The notes below the pieces were generated by a model. It made no database searches, was not told the origin of the DNA, and saw only the letters and a program-made list of their open reading frames with translations. DNA of 64,000 nt from Lycorma delicatula (lineage: Eukaryota > Arthropoda > Insecta > Hemiptera > Fulgoridae): positions 99,476,657 to 99,540,656 of the forward strand of contig NC_134463.1 of NCBI RefSeq assembly GCF_047948215.1. The letters run 5' to 3'. Numbering within the stretch: the first letter of the stretch is position 1; every line of letters begins with the position of its first letter. Shown piece by piece: positions 48,930 through 62,678 of the stretch. The position numbers and the translations under genes were made by a program.

Positions 48930-49844
48930 CTGTTAAAGGTTAAATTTTATTGGGCTTATCATTAAAGTTAATAATTTTGAATAATTTTATTTAATAATAA
49001 CACTGAAAGTAAAATTTTATACGTAATTACGACAGAAACAATGCATAAAAATGGCGTAAAAATTGCTTGCTGTTTCTCCAAAAGGAATAAAAAAGTAGGT
49101 CGTTAAATATCCACATTCAGTTTAGAAAATCTGCACTATGCATAAATATTATGCAATCGCCATAATGAAAATTTAAATATTAGACAATATTTGACAAAAG
49201 ACCAATAAATTATACGCCTTGAATCGAGATAACCCTGAAAACTGAATCAGTTTAGTTATTTTTTTTTTAACACATTGTACTGTTTAGCTTTACTCCTTGT
49301 CACCATGGAAACAGTATAATGCATAATGTTCATCATTACTTCAAAGAATTCAACTTTCGAAAAGTGGTTTGGCTTCTACCGCGGTGTTTTATATATACTA
49401 CGGTCATAAGAAAGACTTAGATGTACGTGTGTAAGATGTATCGTTATTTTGTGGAAACGGTAATAATAATGACGATGAAGAGATGTATTTACATTTTAAT
49501 GTCCGTAATGAAAAAAATAAATAAATAAACAAATTTCGTGTAACATTAAAATTAAAAAAATTAATTCTGAAAACAAAATCTGCCAAGAAATTAGTACATT
49601 CCTGGCATTGGTTATTTATTCATATATTCTTCCATGAAAATAGTTTGATTTTTTTACGTTTACTAAAATAAATGAAAGAAACTAAAAAAATTCCACTGAA
49701 AAATATACAACCCATAAAAAGTTACCTAAGATTCCTTTTTTGATTGGGAGAGATGAATTTTTATTGTAATATTAATAGTAAAAAATAATTATTTAAATTT
49801 ATTGATAATATTATTAATATTTAAACTTTTAATAATATTGAAAC

Positions 49845-50390
49845 CTTAAAAAAAACAAAAAGAATTTAAAAAAATTAAAAAACCTACATTTTTAAACTTT
49901 TATTGGCTCCCCCAACCATTATATTGTTCCTAAAATATGTTTTTTGTCCACTCACACTACTATGCCCAAAAGAAAAATAAGATACAATAAAAAATTCAGT
50001 TTAAAAAATATGCAAAACATAAAAAGATAGTTTTTTTAATTTTTGGGGAATTTTGGGCCAATTTTTTTTAAAATTGTAAAATAATCATGGACGTATATAC
50101 TAGTAGGGTAATTTTACAAAATTTTGTGGAAATTAATCGAAAAAATTGTCATTTCCCGGAGATACCAATTCCAAAATTTTACCTACAAATTGCCCAATAT
50201 ACAGGAGTCTCTGAACAAACTTTCATCAAAATCGGTTTATTCAGTGAATAGTTTTATTAAGCCTCAAACACCTGACACTTACATATGTACTTAAATACAA
50301 AAATTACCCCCACTCACGTTTTGTTGTTTTTTGACTGATTACAATACTTTCCTTCTTGCAGCTACGATACCAGAAAAGTAAAGACAGTTT
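49845..50390 (+). repeat. Repeat S, copy 2, in the Dfd intron
   Basis: Direct counterpart of 16575-17235. The end near AATACTTTCCTTCTTGCAGC resembles ends at 1-80, 29440-29500 and 61725-61775, so this family may have more worn members in the window. Confidence 0.65.
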
Positions 50391-50695
50391 TACAGTTTTT
50401 TTCTCGAGAAATAATTTTCTTTGTCATCTGTGATTCAAACATACATGCAATTTTTTAAATAATAAATGGACAAAAAAAAAAAATAAGCTATTTTTCGTGA
50501 AATAAATTTTATACTATATTTATTTACAACGATTATATATATTTATTTACAACGACCTATTTATGATAATACAAAAAATCAAATCATGGTAGCTAACTAC
50601 AGCACTGTGAAAACGAATTGATAAATTAAGGTATAATGGAAAGTTGAATAAAAAAATACCGTATTTAGAAACAGCTGGTTAAATAAACTTCATTT

Positions 50696-50946
50696 AGGCT
50701 TACAGCGTCTAGAGTTCCAGCGTTCAAATTCTAGTAAAGAAAGTTACTTTTATACAGATTTGAATACTAGATCGTGGATACCGGTGTTCTTTGGTGGTTG
50801 GGTTTCAATTTACCACTCATCTCAGGAATGGTCGAACTGAGACTGTACAAGATTACAATTCATTTACACTCATACATATCATCCTCTGAATACCAGAACG
50901 GTAATTTCCGAGGCTAAATAGTAAAAGAAAGAAGAAGGCTTACAGC
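50696..50946 (+). mobile_element. SINE-B copy, 5' truncated, 11-bp TSD, in the Dfd intron
   Basis: In plus orientation the body (50707-50935) starts within the tRNA-like part (GAGTTCCAGCGTTCAAATTC) and ends with CCGAGGCTAAATAGTAAAAG. Exact AGGCTTACAGC copies are at 50696-50706 and 50936-50946. Box A is lost, so this copy has no internal promoter. Confidence 0.9.
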
Positions 50947-51654
50947 ATGCGGAGAGGTTATATGATTTTGGAGATTCTTTTGTACAAAATATGGTATAAT
51001 TTAGTTAGGCAAAATTATGCCAAAATTAAAGATATCATTAAAAAAATGAGTTAAACAGAAATTATGTTTAACAATTATATTATTTATGATTTTTTGCCTA
51101 ATATTATAACTAAACGTAAATATTTTGATTAATTGAAATCATATTGGCTGTTTCCGGGGTAGTAAAAAGAGTTTTTTGAATTAAAAACTTTTTTAATCTA
51201 AAGTTCGTTATTTTTAATTACCTATTTAAAGGGGTTTATGTTATGCAGAAATACTCCAATTTTTCCAGGAATTTTGAACACGATGGGTACCTTTTAAGCA
51301 CAATTTTTTTTTAAAACCCTACGGTGGGTTTTATTTATTTTCTTCTAGTTTGTCTTCGGGAAGCGGTCCCGAGAGTTTTCACTAACCACATATTCTACTT
51401 ATTCTTTTTACCTTTTCCTCCGTGGTTATGGTTAGACGCTAATTACATTCATGAAAGTAGATAAATCTACTTTTCTTGTTATTATTAAAATTTTACGGAC
51501 GTGAGATCTTAATTATAAAACGTTTTTTAACCTTGTGACTGTAAAATCAGTACAACCTGGAGGTAATAATAGGATAAAGGTAGTAAAATCTTCTTTACCA
51601 TGCATATAGTGTAGCTGATATTTCAAGAAAATCTAGAGAGAAGACTTCCTTTTT

Positions 51655-51935
51655 CTGTTTAGCCTCCGGAATCATCGTAAGGTACTACTTCACAGGATGG
51701 ATGAATATATGTATAAATGTAAATGAAGTGTAGTCGTGTACAGTCTTAGGTCGATCATTCCTGAGATGTGTGATTAATTGAAACCCAACCACCAAAGAAC
51801 ATCGCTATCCACAATCTTGTATTTAAATACTTATAAAAGTAACTGCCTTTACTAGGATTTGAACCTTAGAACACTCGACTCTGAAATCAGCTGATTTGCG
51901 ATGACGAGTTTAACCACTAGATCAACCCGGAGGGT
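51655..51935 (-). mobile_element. SINE-B copy in the Dfd intron
   Basis: From TTTCTGTTTAGCCTCCGGAA to CACTAGATCAACCCGGAGGG, a near full-length copy in the same orientation as Dfd. I could not settle an exact duplication at the ends. It is more diverged than the 43847 copy. Confidence 0.85.
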
Positions 51936-52130
51936 AAAAACAGTAGGGGAAGATATCCTGAGAAAAAGTTAAGGAAAAAAGTAAAAAAAAAAGCGACTTG
52001 ATATAATCTTTGAAAAAGATGTTGAATAGGACCGAAGGAAGAAATTGTGATATACAAAACAATTTCGTTTATTTAGTTTAGTAGAAAATTATTCTGTAGA
52101 AATATTACAGAAATATTATTCTTCCGTAGT

Positions 52131-52704
52131 GTATTCAACGAAGAGGTATACGCTTTTGATTTAATATCCTTCCCCCATTTCTACAGCGATTCTATTGAAA
52201 CTTTACAGACTGTTTAATAAAGGTTTTAAATATTTTCTTTAAAAATTTCAACCTCTAGGATTTATAGAAAACAAAATGGTGGCATTTAAATAAAAACATC
52301 AATTTCAGATAAACCATATTTTTTATTCAATATAAAATAGTTGGCAAAAATGATTAAAAACAGATGACAATTAGAACTAATATAATTAAAAACAGTTAGA
52401 AAATTAGTCATAATTATGACTAATTAACTTGTTTTATTCAATTTGAACAGCTGTTCAACTATACATCATCTGTTTTTAATCATTTTACCAGCTATTTTGA
52501 AATGAATAAAAATGAGGTTTATTCTGAAATTGATGTTTTATTTGAAACCCGCCATTTTGTTTCTATAAGTCCTAGAAAGTTGACATTTTCACAGAACGTT
52601 TTTAAAAGCTTAGTTAAAAGGTCTGTAAAGATTCAATAGAATCGATGAAGGAGTGAGCCAGAGATACTAAATCAAAAGCTATACCTCTTCGTGGGATACA
52701 ATAC
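52131..52704. repeat. Near loop-free foldback element in the Dfd intron
   Basis: The whole segment is an imperfect palindrome about 574 bp long, centred at 52413/52414. The middle is a perfect 24-bp palindrome (52402-52425). Further out, 52349-52367 pairs exactly with 52466-52484, and the ends pair through ACGAAGAGGTATA on the left and TATACCTCTTCGT on the right. It has no coding frame. The two arms differ at scattered positions, so they have drifted since formation. Confidence 0.85.
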
Positions 52705-54206
52705 ATATCGGATCCGTACTATTCAGAGAAGGAAAGGAATGAATTATGTCAATCCACGTCATATTCGTATCACCCGACCGAAGCCGGTGACAACCAGTAC
52801 AGATAAAACGAAAGTGCCTTATAATTCTATGACCTTATAAATATTTATGTAATATAATAAAATAATCTGATTTTACATTACTTGAAAATAATTTATTTAT
52901 TCTAATAAGGTTTTTATGCATAGTGTAACTTATAAAAAGGAGTAGAAAAAAGCGAAAGAATGGATGAGGAGAGGAAAATATGATCAAATTTTTTTTGTTG
53001 TGGCACTCTTAAATATGACACATGGTTATCATTAAAAGGGTTAAAAGTTACTATCACAACTAGATAAAATTACTTCATGAATTATTTATTTCTATTTCAA
53101 TAATATAATATAATGAATATATTTGTAATCTAAGCAGCATATCTAGAATGATATATATAATCTATTTTGTTACATATAACCTTCAGTCAGATTTTATTAT
53201 ACTTATATATAATTTTTTATATTATAATATTTACCGGCAATGAGATGTGAAGTTTATATTGACAATAAGATATTTGTAATACTTGCAATTATAATTATGT
53301 AGCAAAATTAATTGTTTCTTTTTCTCCAATGATAAATCAAAATGTATTCCGGAAGTTATAGAAATTGATTATCTCGGAGACTTTTGCATACACATAGATT
53401 TTATCAACAAGAGAAATATATTAAAGGGGAAGAAGTAATTTCTCCGCTATATATACAAATAATACCATAAACGTTTAAATTAAATTATTATTATTGCTCA
53501 TTTATTAATGAATGCTCCTTTAAGGACTCTTCCAAGTAAAAGCATTCTGAGGAAGGGTGGTTTGTAGTTTACTTTTTTTTCGAATAAAGGGTTATGACTC
53601 TTTTATTCGGTTAGGGAGAAACTCAAATGCTTACGTCATATATAAAGAGGGATACAATAAAGGTAAAAGTGAAAGAAAGAAATTAATAAAAATATATTGT
53701 CAATTAATATTATTTAATATGAACCCTAATAATATATAGAATGTTCCAAGAATAATTTTATACTTTTAGTAAGTCAAAGTAACGTCAACCTTAACGAAAA
53801 GGGCTTATTTTCCATAATTAAACTCTAGCTTTCTAAATACTACATTTGATTGCTATTTGAGTTATAATTCGTACTTTTCCTTAATTCGAGCATCTCGTAA
53901 AAAAATTTGCATTAAGTAAAAGAATAATGGACTAGTATAAATCTGCAACAACGTACTATGTAATCGACAAGTTTTAATCTACAATGAAATAAAATTAATA
54001 GCTAAATATAGAAAAGGTATATATGTGTACTACTGATTTTATAAATTATCGGGCAATGGCAAATACCAAATTCAGACTGAAAATGTATTGTATCAATATT
54101 CATAACCAACCAATTTTAATCCCCGTGAAATTTGTTAATTAAAATAATTTAATAAATAATTTTTTATTATTTCTGCATGGATAATATTTGAAAAATTTCA
54201 AATGCC
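52705..54206. other. Dfd intron, AT-rich
   Basis: One 60-codon plus-strand frame at 53557-53739 without motifs. Nothing else seen. Confidence 0.55.
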
Positions 54207-54380
54207 TAAATGAGTGGCCTCCGTGGCACGAGTGGTAGGCCTATCATCTGGAGGTTTCGGTTTCGAATCTCGGTCAGGCATAGCATTTTCATACGGTACA
54301 AAATTATCACTGCATCTCATCCTCTGAAGCATTACCTAACGGTGGTACCCCTGAATAATAAAAAAAAAATGTTTAAATGA
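54207..54380 (+). mobile_element. SINE-A copy in the Dfd intron
   Basis: It reads GGCCTCCGTGGCACGAGTGG, then GGTTTCGAATCTCGGTCAGG, then CTCATCCTCTGAAGC and a short A-rich tail. About ten bases between box A and the middle of the head are missing. TAAATGA occurs on both sides (54207-54213 and 54374-54380) and may be a short duplication. It lies antisense to Dfd. Confidence 0.82.
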
Positions 54381-54887
54381 CAAAAATAATTAAAATTAGA
54401 TAAATAATATTGTTATTTAAGATTTCGCCCGTAAATTATGTAATCAAAGGGATTGTATGTTATTTGTGTGCAGTAAGAGTTTAAAAACCACTAAAAATTT
54501 AAAAAAAGCAAGTAGTTATGGTGAAATGTAAAGTCTTTACCATTTCTTATCTTAACAAACATACCAATATTTTTAAAAAACTTAAAAACGTAATTGTAAT
54601 AAGTTTTCTTTTTTAATGGTACAAATTTGTTTATTTTAAAATTTTTATGAAATTATCAGTGCACATAGTGAAGAAAAATCACTTCTCCCCTTTAATACGC
54701 TTTTCTTTTATTGGTAAAATTTACATGTGTATGCGGAAGTCCTGTGAAATAATCAATTTATTTTTTTTAAATTTGGCAAAGTCATATAAGACATGCTTAA
54801 GAGAAAAAATAAGCATAATTACCAAGTTAATCTTTAAGGAGTTGGAAAGGAGTGAAACCCTAAATAGCTTCTTTTTTTTCGATTAGG

Positions 54888-55480
54888 CTAACTATGGATC
54901 ATGCTGACCCTCGTAGGAGAAAATACCCCCCTTGTGATGATCCCGGTCGCCACACCACCCCCTTCGTTCCTAGCCCTGATGGACTTTACCGGAGGTCGTA
55001 TTTTAAACCCTTTAAATTTGATAACAACACAACAGTCATCAGTTTGACCTCTGTCAGGATGCCACCGATGCAAACGCCTCGGCAGACATTTCCATCAGTC
55101 AATTTGCACAACTTACTGTTGCCTTTGTATTGCCTCTTTCAACCACAACCACCTACTATAACTTACAACTCTTAACTATGAAATTAACCGATTCTTGAAA
55201 GCGCAACTCTCGCGCCTTCCACTAACACCGAAGGTTTCACACAAAAACTCTTACTACACCTTACTTCAATTACACTGTGCGCTCTGATCATTAATTGATT
55301 GAATCTTTGAACACCAAAAATACTACCCACATACCAACAAAACAAGTGTTGATCGCAAAAACGACAATCAAGCAAATTATTTCTTCCGGGTTCTTTTTAT
55401 TTTCTCTAAATATTATTTCATTTTTTTCGCGTGTTTGGGTTTTCTCTATTCTAGTCATTTCACTTTGGTGCGATTCTTTT
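54888..55480 (+). repeat. Mixed-composition block, probable transposon part
   Basis: The block is higher in GC than the intron around it (for example ATGATCCCGGTCGCCACACC). A 93-codon plus-strand frame starts MDHADPRRRKYPP. No known domain is visible. It adjoins the minus-strand LINE fragment at 55480-56010 and may be its companion or another element's 5' region. Confidence 0.4.
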
Positions 55481-56010
55481 TCTTCCTTACAGTTTCAAAC
55501 TCATATTCGTGTATATTTTCTTCTGAGTAGGTTCCTATCTTTCATTTCCTGTTTTTGAATCGCTAAGTTTGGTAATTCTTTCTTCATTTGTTGTAGATAT
55601 ACTTTTGGTTGCTTTTCTGTTCCCAGATTTGAATGAATATTTGTTCATTTAGTCTCTGTTTATTCATTATGTACATATGGCACAGGAATCTGTCTCCTTC
55701 TTGTTAATGTTTTTATGATGTCCTATATTTTTTCATACAGTTCTTCATTGAATTTCAGCCTTCTTCTATTTTCTTGTGACCTAGAATTGTTCTCGGTGTT
55801 CTTCCTTCTATTTCCTTTAACGGTTCCAGGTCGGTAAGGTGTAACGTTTCACTTCCGTATGGTACCATTCGTCTCACCAATTTGGCGTAATGTCTTGAGT
55901 TCGGCCCTTTTTGAGAGGTTGATTTGATATCTTCGGTCAGAAAACGTAATTTATCCAATATCCTTCTTTCTTCTATTACCTCTCTATCCGTACAGTTGTT
56001 ATCCCTGAAG
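55480..56010 (-). mobile_element. LINE C-terminal fragment in the Dfd intron
   Basis: The minus-strand reading gives CTDREVIEERILDKLRFLT, KLVRRMVPYGSETLHL and LKEIEGRTPRTILGHKKI, then RRRQIPVPYV. It resembles the thumb and C-terminus of the element at 41600-42600. It is oriented like Dfd and lies within its intron. No active site is present. Confidence 0.7.
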
Positions 56011-59000
56011 AGGTAATAAACAATTATTTATTAAATTATTTTTTATCAAATTTCAAGGAGAGGAAAATGGGTTGAACCTGAATTTAGGTACGAGTTTAAT
56101 GCATTTTAGATCTGATTGAATTCTGTATTTGACTTTGCGTGATTATTTACTAGAAGGGTCACCAATAAATAATGAATGTATGTTTAGGATAACCTACATA
56201 AGGCCATTACAGTTTTCAAATTTTATCCAGAAAAATCATTTACACTACCTCCATTTTTTTATTTTTTTTGGAGAGCCTCCAATATTTTTAACCTCCATTA
56301 TTTTTGGAGAAATATTTCTTACGATTTATTAAAATATTACTAGCACACAACTTCAAAGAAGTAAATGTGAAATTGCTTTAATATTCTTTAAAACCTAATA
56401 TCTGATCAATAAAATTAGTTACCATAAAAATTTATAGTTTTATCTTCTTGGATATACAGCACATAAAATTTGAGTACAATCTTTAAAGCAGAACTGACCA
56501 TATTGTATTTTATGTATACCTTGAGAATCGAAAATATCGCTAATTGTTCTTAAACAAAAATTAATCTATTAAGGTTATCTGTTACATCATCCATACAATC
56601 CTTTTAATTTAATCTACCGGTTATTATACATTTTCCCGAGAAAAAATTTCCCGAATGTAACTTTTTTGAGTAAAAATCTTCCCGAGTATGATTATCCCGA
56701 ATAATTTTTCTTGAATGGATTTTACCAAAAATATGAATTCCAAATTGCGCAAATTACAATTTAATTAGTAATTTTAATAATATAATTTATTAAATCTAAT
56801 TTAATTTTTAATTTTTTTCTGGAAAATAAACATGTACACCGCTTTCAATGCGTGTGATTTCAGTTGGCGCTTAGTTCATAAAATTTGCTGTGTGCAAATT
56901 TTATATCACAGCTTCTTTGATAATAGACAGATGATCGATCGCTAATGGACCTTTTATAATTTCAATACTGCGTTAAAACCTGTTATCATCCTTCTCTTGC
57001 ATTCTTTTATTCTCAATTAAATCCATGTTCTATCCTTAATTTATTTTATTAATTACTTAATTTTTAAACTATTAATTTTGTATAAATTATTTGTAGATTA
57101 GGATACATTATAACTCTAAATTTTGTTAATAAAAATGTTTTTTCATGGGGACCGAATGTCTTCAGAAAATTTAACATATTTGACAATTTGTTTACATTTC
57201 CCCAAAATGTTTCGCTATTTAGTTTTATTTTTATATTTTCTTTATTTTGACTATTTATCTTAGTTTGTTTTGTTTTTTGTGATCCTTTGTGTAACTGCAA
57301 GAATTGCTTCTTGGTGTTTCCTTTCTTTTATTTTTATGTTTTTGACTTGATCAATATAATTTTTTGGACTGATCAGTGTTTATATATACTTACATATACA
57401 GTACAATATGTGTATACATATGTATATACTTTTATTGTATGATTCTTACAGAAATTCAAATCGAGACCTCCTTTCATGTCATTTATTGATTCTAATCAAT
57501 GAACTAACGGTTCCGGCTGATTGGGACTGATGATGATTATAAATACTTGCAAAAACAAAATAAATAAAAATGACAATTTCAACATTCGAAAATTATGCAT
57601 CCGGGAAAATTAAAAAAAAATAAATTTCCAAAAATCAGAAAAACGTCATTTAGCAAAAAAGGATCGGTACGTAATCTACTATCATGTTATCGATAAAAAT
57701 TAGGTTGAATATTTGTTATTATAAAATAATTAAAAAAAAAATTTTAAAGCGAATATTATTAATAAAACCGCTTCTTTTGACGTAAAACATAAATCTAGAT
57801 GTAAATACAAAAACTTAATGTAAGCTTTTTAAAAATTATTTTTATTAACTTTAAAGTTTCTTTCAAATAACTTTATTTCCAATAACACTATTTAATATGA
57901 GAAACTTCACCAAATAACCATAAGTAAACAATAAATAAGACGAGGAGAAGCTTTTAAAAAATGCAAACTAATACGTCCGGTTGTAAAAATTAACTATTTT
58001 TTTTTTTTATTTTAATCAATTTAAAATACAGATTGTTTTATATTCGTTCGAATTTACGCGAAGTTTAATTAAATTGCTTCTCTTCCTACTCTTCTTAAGC
58101 ATCATTTCGAAATTATTGGTACATTTAAAAAAAATTGATTATTTATTTGGGGGGGGGGGGACTATATTGTTGAGAAATTTTAATTTTAGATATTAAGGAT
58201 ATTGTCCTAATTGCTAATAATGATTACGTTAATTAATGCAAAGTTGGTTTAAAGAAAAGTCGTGCAAGGTCAGATTAGAAACGTTAACATGGTTACGTTG
58301 GCCGTAACTATAATTCTGAAAGAGTTTTGATTGAAAGCGTCAAATATGAAATGTCATAGACGGATTACAGAACTATATGTCCAGCTGCTTTGTTGTGTAA
58401 AAAATTAAAAAAAAAAGAAGTTTAATATGCAAAATTAAAAAAACACCAGGTGTTATCACAGAATATAAATATAAGTAGCTCTTCTGTTAAAGTTTACGTT
58501 TGCTGTTCAAATATCTGTTCTAATTCAGATATTCTGTTCTGTTTTATTTATCCAAGTTAATCCCGAAATATCGAATCTAGATTAGATTGAGGTTATGGTT
58601 TATCTAATAGAAATAAAACGGAGGAGATTTGTCTATATTACGTGTTAATCTTGTATTATTAGTGTTGATTAAAATTTCAGTTTTTAACAAGGGTTCCCGA
58701 ACTTTTTTATGGAAATGGATATTACAAAACGAATATTGAAAATTGAAATAGTTAAACCAGGATGTACCAAAAATATATAAGATTGGAAAACATAGACGAA
58801 ATAGTTAAATTACACTGATAAGAAAATTTGATAATATGTGAATTGAAAAATCGAAGTTAGAGCAGAAAAGTTAGGTTGTTAGAAACTGGAATTATTGAAT
58901 AGGTTCAATATAAACTAATAACAGATTCTATAATTACTATTGTATATTGATATTTTCTACACGCACTGTTTCGAAATCAATTTATATATAAAACTTTTCA

Positions 59001-60866
59001 AATCAGAAAACTCAAAAAGAGCACAAATATTTTATTATTAATCTATACAAAGAAATGAAGTAAGAAAAAATAATATTTTTAAAAAAGAAACCAAGAAAAA
59101 TTTTGTTCCGTAAAACCATGTGATAATTTATTATTAATTATAGACAATTAAACTGATAAGAAATTAATTTTATTGTAAGAAAAGGGTGTTATTTGATCGT
59201 CTTAAAAAAGTACAATTAAACAATTAAAAATACGTAACTAAAAGAAAAAAAGAAGACATTTACAAGTATATGTCGTTCTGTTTTCCAAAAAAATTAATTA
59301 AAAATTTTCTTTATATTAAATATTTCATTTTTTTATGTTTACTTTTTAATTTTTCCAATTAATTTAAATACATTTAATTCTGTAATTTATTTGAATTATG
59401 CAATTCCTAATTTTTTTTTATTATAAAACTAATTTATATTAAATTTTAGGAGGTTATCTATATTCCTAGATGAAATTTTAATCTTGTGGAACGTAATAAA
59501 ATAATGACATTTTAATTTTTAAAATCATCATTATTGGTCCACAATTGGAAATTTCAATAAATAATTTTTTTAATACCTATTTGAGTTAATAGACAATGCT
59601 AATTGGCTATTAAAATTGTCTTTTTTTGTTAAAATAGTGTTCTTTTTTATAAAAAGGAGAAAAAATTACTTAAATTTTTATTGAGCTATATTAACTTTTT
59701 ATTTACTGATAATTTAAATTAAAAAAAAAAAAAATATCATTTATTGATCAATAGTTATCATTAAAATGAATATGTTTTGATCATCTATACTGGAAAATTT
59801 AGGTTAATGTAATTTTTCAATACCTTCCAAAACGCAATTCTTTATTCAGATTGTACAAGTTGAATAGTGTATAAAAAAGTGTAAATTTTCCATACACTAA
59901 AACGTGTTAGATAGTAGATCTTACTACATTTTTATAAACTAATTTATATCATTAACATATTTATGTGAACTATGTTATAATTCAAGCCCTAATTCTTAAT
60001 TTTTGTAATATATATATTTATATATCAGATATTAGAAACAAATTTTTTTTATTAATATTATTTTAAAAGTAGAAAAAAAATGTTTTTTCATAAAATAATA
60101 TTAAATGATGTCTAATTACCTTCATATAGCATCTGATTTTTCAATTTAATGCGTTGATCCCACGCAACTAAAAAAGAAAGAAATGAATGGGGCCGTTAAA
60201 AAATAACAATTTAATTTAAAAAATACATTATTTTATGATAAAATATTTAATTAATGCATAATTTTTTCTTATCATCCATTTTGATATTGGAAATTCTTCA
60301 TTTTTTTTAAAGTATAATATTTATGAGTAATTATTAGTTTGCGTATTTGGATTAGTGTACTGATATTTTACTGCTTTGATCATTTTATTTACTTTCCCTC
60401 CAGTTTTTATTAACGTAAACGATAGAAATTTATTTTGACGGTTTACTACAGTTCACGATGTCATCCTACCACGATGCACAAGCAGCAAATATACTTTGTT
60501 CTTAATATATTTATCTTACTTATGTCACTTAACTTTGGTATTTATATTCAAACCGGTGTTTGAATTAGAGATCAGTAGAAATAATATAAATTGAATTAAA
60601 AAAGATTAAAAAAATGCAATAAATGCAGTACAAAAACAACAAAAAATCATTATTACTTAAAATTTTTAACGTAATTTTGTTTTTATATGATTTAAATAAA
60701 ATAATAATATGTTAAAAGAGTTAAGAGCCAAAAAAACAAACAAACAAACAAAAAACAGAACATACGTTTTCTAGAGTTGGGTGAATGAATTTTAAGAATA
60801 GTTTTTTAAAATATTCATATAAATGTTAAGCTTAACAAATTTAAGTAAGGTTTTTTAAAAATAATG
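56011..60866. other. Dfd intron, AT-rich
   Basis: Nearly 5 kb with no supported gene or clear repeat. A tRNA-like string near 57450-57520 (TTCAAATCGAGACC) may be a very old SINE. A run of CCCGA-bearing units (56635-56705, TTTTCCCGAG, TTTCCCGAAT, CTTCCCGAGT, TATCCCGAAT) is irregularly repeated. Confidence 0.5.
58149..58160 (+). repeat. G12 homopolymer
   Basis: Twelve consecutive G in an otherwise AT-rich intron region. Could also be a sequencing or assembly artefact in length. Confidence 0.9.
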
Positions 60867-61170
60867 TCCTCTTCACAGGTACTCTAGCACCCCGGCGAAA
60901 AAGACCGAGTCTCGGCGGGGATGCTTCACTCGGGGTGTCCCAGTTAGAGGCATTGGCATAAAGACCGAGTCCAGGCTCCCGGAGTGGGGACCCAGGGACG
61001 GGCCTGTGGATCCTACTCTGAGAGTTTGAGGTGGGCGCAAAGTGAGATCCGACCGGCGGGCCGACACGTGGAGGGTTCGTTAGAGTAAAGGACACTTCCC
61101 TGAGCTGCGTAATACTTAACTGCAGGATTCGGCCCGGGGGAGAACAAAAAGAAAAAAAAAATCCTCTTCA
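60867..61170 (+). mobile_element. GC-rich retroposon W, copy 2, 9-bp TSD, in the Dfd intron
   Basis: The body (60876-61161) is strikingly GC-rich in an AT-rich intron and ends in an A tail. Exact TCCTCTTCA copies lie at 60867-60875 and 61162-61170. AAAGACCGAGTC occurs twice inside. From CATAAAGACCGAGTCCAGGC to the tail it matches the copy at 38380-38588. The minus-strand frames of 84 and 64 codons over it are by-products of GC content. Confidence 0.88.
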
Positions 61171-62678
61171 ATAAATTTAAAAGAAAAATGAAATTTTCAA
61201 AAAACTTTTCTTATTTTTAACTCCGGTGTCAATAATTAAAAAAAAAATTGCAGTAATTTCTGGGTACCTCTATATATGAGGTATTCAAGTATATGAAATA
61301 TCTATATGAGGTTTATTTTTTGAAAAATAAATTTAAAACGAAGAAAGATAAAGAAGAAGAACAAAAAATATAATCAAGTTTATGAGATAGGGAGGTTAAT
61401 TTTTTTGAAAAAAGGTTTAGCGGGATTATTTTTATTTACATTGTAGGTAACAAATTTGCTTTAATAAAATTTCCTCTAAAATGCCTTTGAAGAAAATCAA
61501 AATTCTTTTTCTCCACTTCCTTATCAAATTTTGATACAAAATTAATCTGAACAATGCCCCATATATAGAAATATTTGAGCCAAAAATGAAGAAAATTGTT
61601 TCGACCAATCCTGAGATGTAAGGCCAAAAGCAGTGTGACACATAAATACATACCTACGCACATACTTATATAAGTTTTTTTTTTGGTGAACTAGTTAGAC
61701 CCTTAAACGTAAATATTAGCAAAAAATCAATACTCCATTTTCGACATGATCTCCTATAATGTAGGGAAAGTAATAATATATTGAAAATTTATTTTCGTGC
61801 ACGTGTTAAGATAAGTGTGCGATAAAATTGTAACACGTAGCGCCAGAAGAAACACTCGTTATTTTATTAAAATAAATTGCTATAATCTATTATTAAATAT
61901 TAAAGTTTATATAATAATAATAATTAAACCATCTGAAGTAGAAAGATAATTTTTGTAGATAAGAAAATCATCATTTATGCACATAGTCGATATGGCAAAA
62001 AGATCACTTCTTGATATAAAATTTATAAGTACTGCATCGATTACATCTTCGGTTAAACTCTTTTATTTTTTTTAAGCCTGAATCCGTGAACTAATAAAAT
62101 TTACATTCACAGCACATTAGAGGAACACGCAAATTATTCTTACATGCACTTTATTTATTCTTGTAAACCACTAGACCGATTCAACACAGGATGCGATTTG
62201 ATCGCGTGTATTGAAATTAATAAATGATTTGAACGTATATTTGTAACAGATACTAAGTTGTTCATTGTTTTCTCCACAAAGCGTTCTTTCGGCCGTTTCG
62301 AAGAGTAGATGTAGTTGCGTTCATTTTGCGATTTATTAAAAGTACATTTCAATAAATTTCAAACGGATTTAATTGATATTTCGTCGTAAAAGATTCTTTA
62401 TCATAGTCTATTTAAAATTCATTAAATAAGTATCTTTATCCCCCATATATAAATAATTATTTAGTTAACGATAATATAATTTTATAATTCGTGAAATATT
62501 ATATTAAATTAACGATTTTTATATTTTTTTCAGATATATCATTTAAAAAGGTAACGAACTTTTGGAATAGGTTATTATTTACTAAATTTCACCCCATTTA
62601 CGTTTGGAACTGATGAAAGCAGTCGTTCCTCTCGGTTATTAATGAATTACGTCGTTGATTCATTGGTAGTGTTTTGTA
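61171..62678. other. Dfd intron, AT-rich
   Basis: 61400-61790 has repeat-like sequence whose end (CGACATGATCTCCTATAATG) resembles the window start. 61800-62350 is more balanced, with no repeat partner. Confidence 0.5.

Noticed and set aside
54894..55175. 93-codon proline-rich protein
   Set aside because: It is next to LINE sequence, has an overlapping frame on the other strand and no known domain, so I list the block as a transposon part.
60841..61095. 84-codon minus-strand gene
   Set aside because: It spans retroposon W and its target duplication, and the sequence is non-coding in the other copy.
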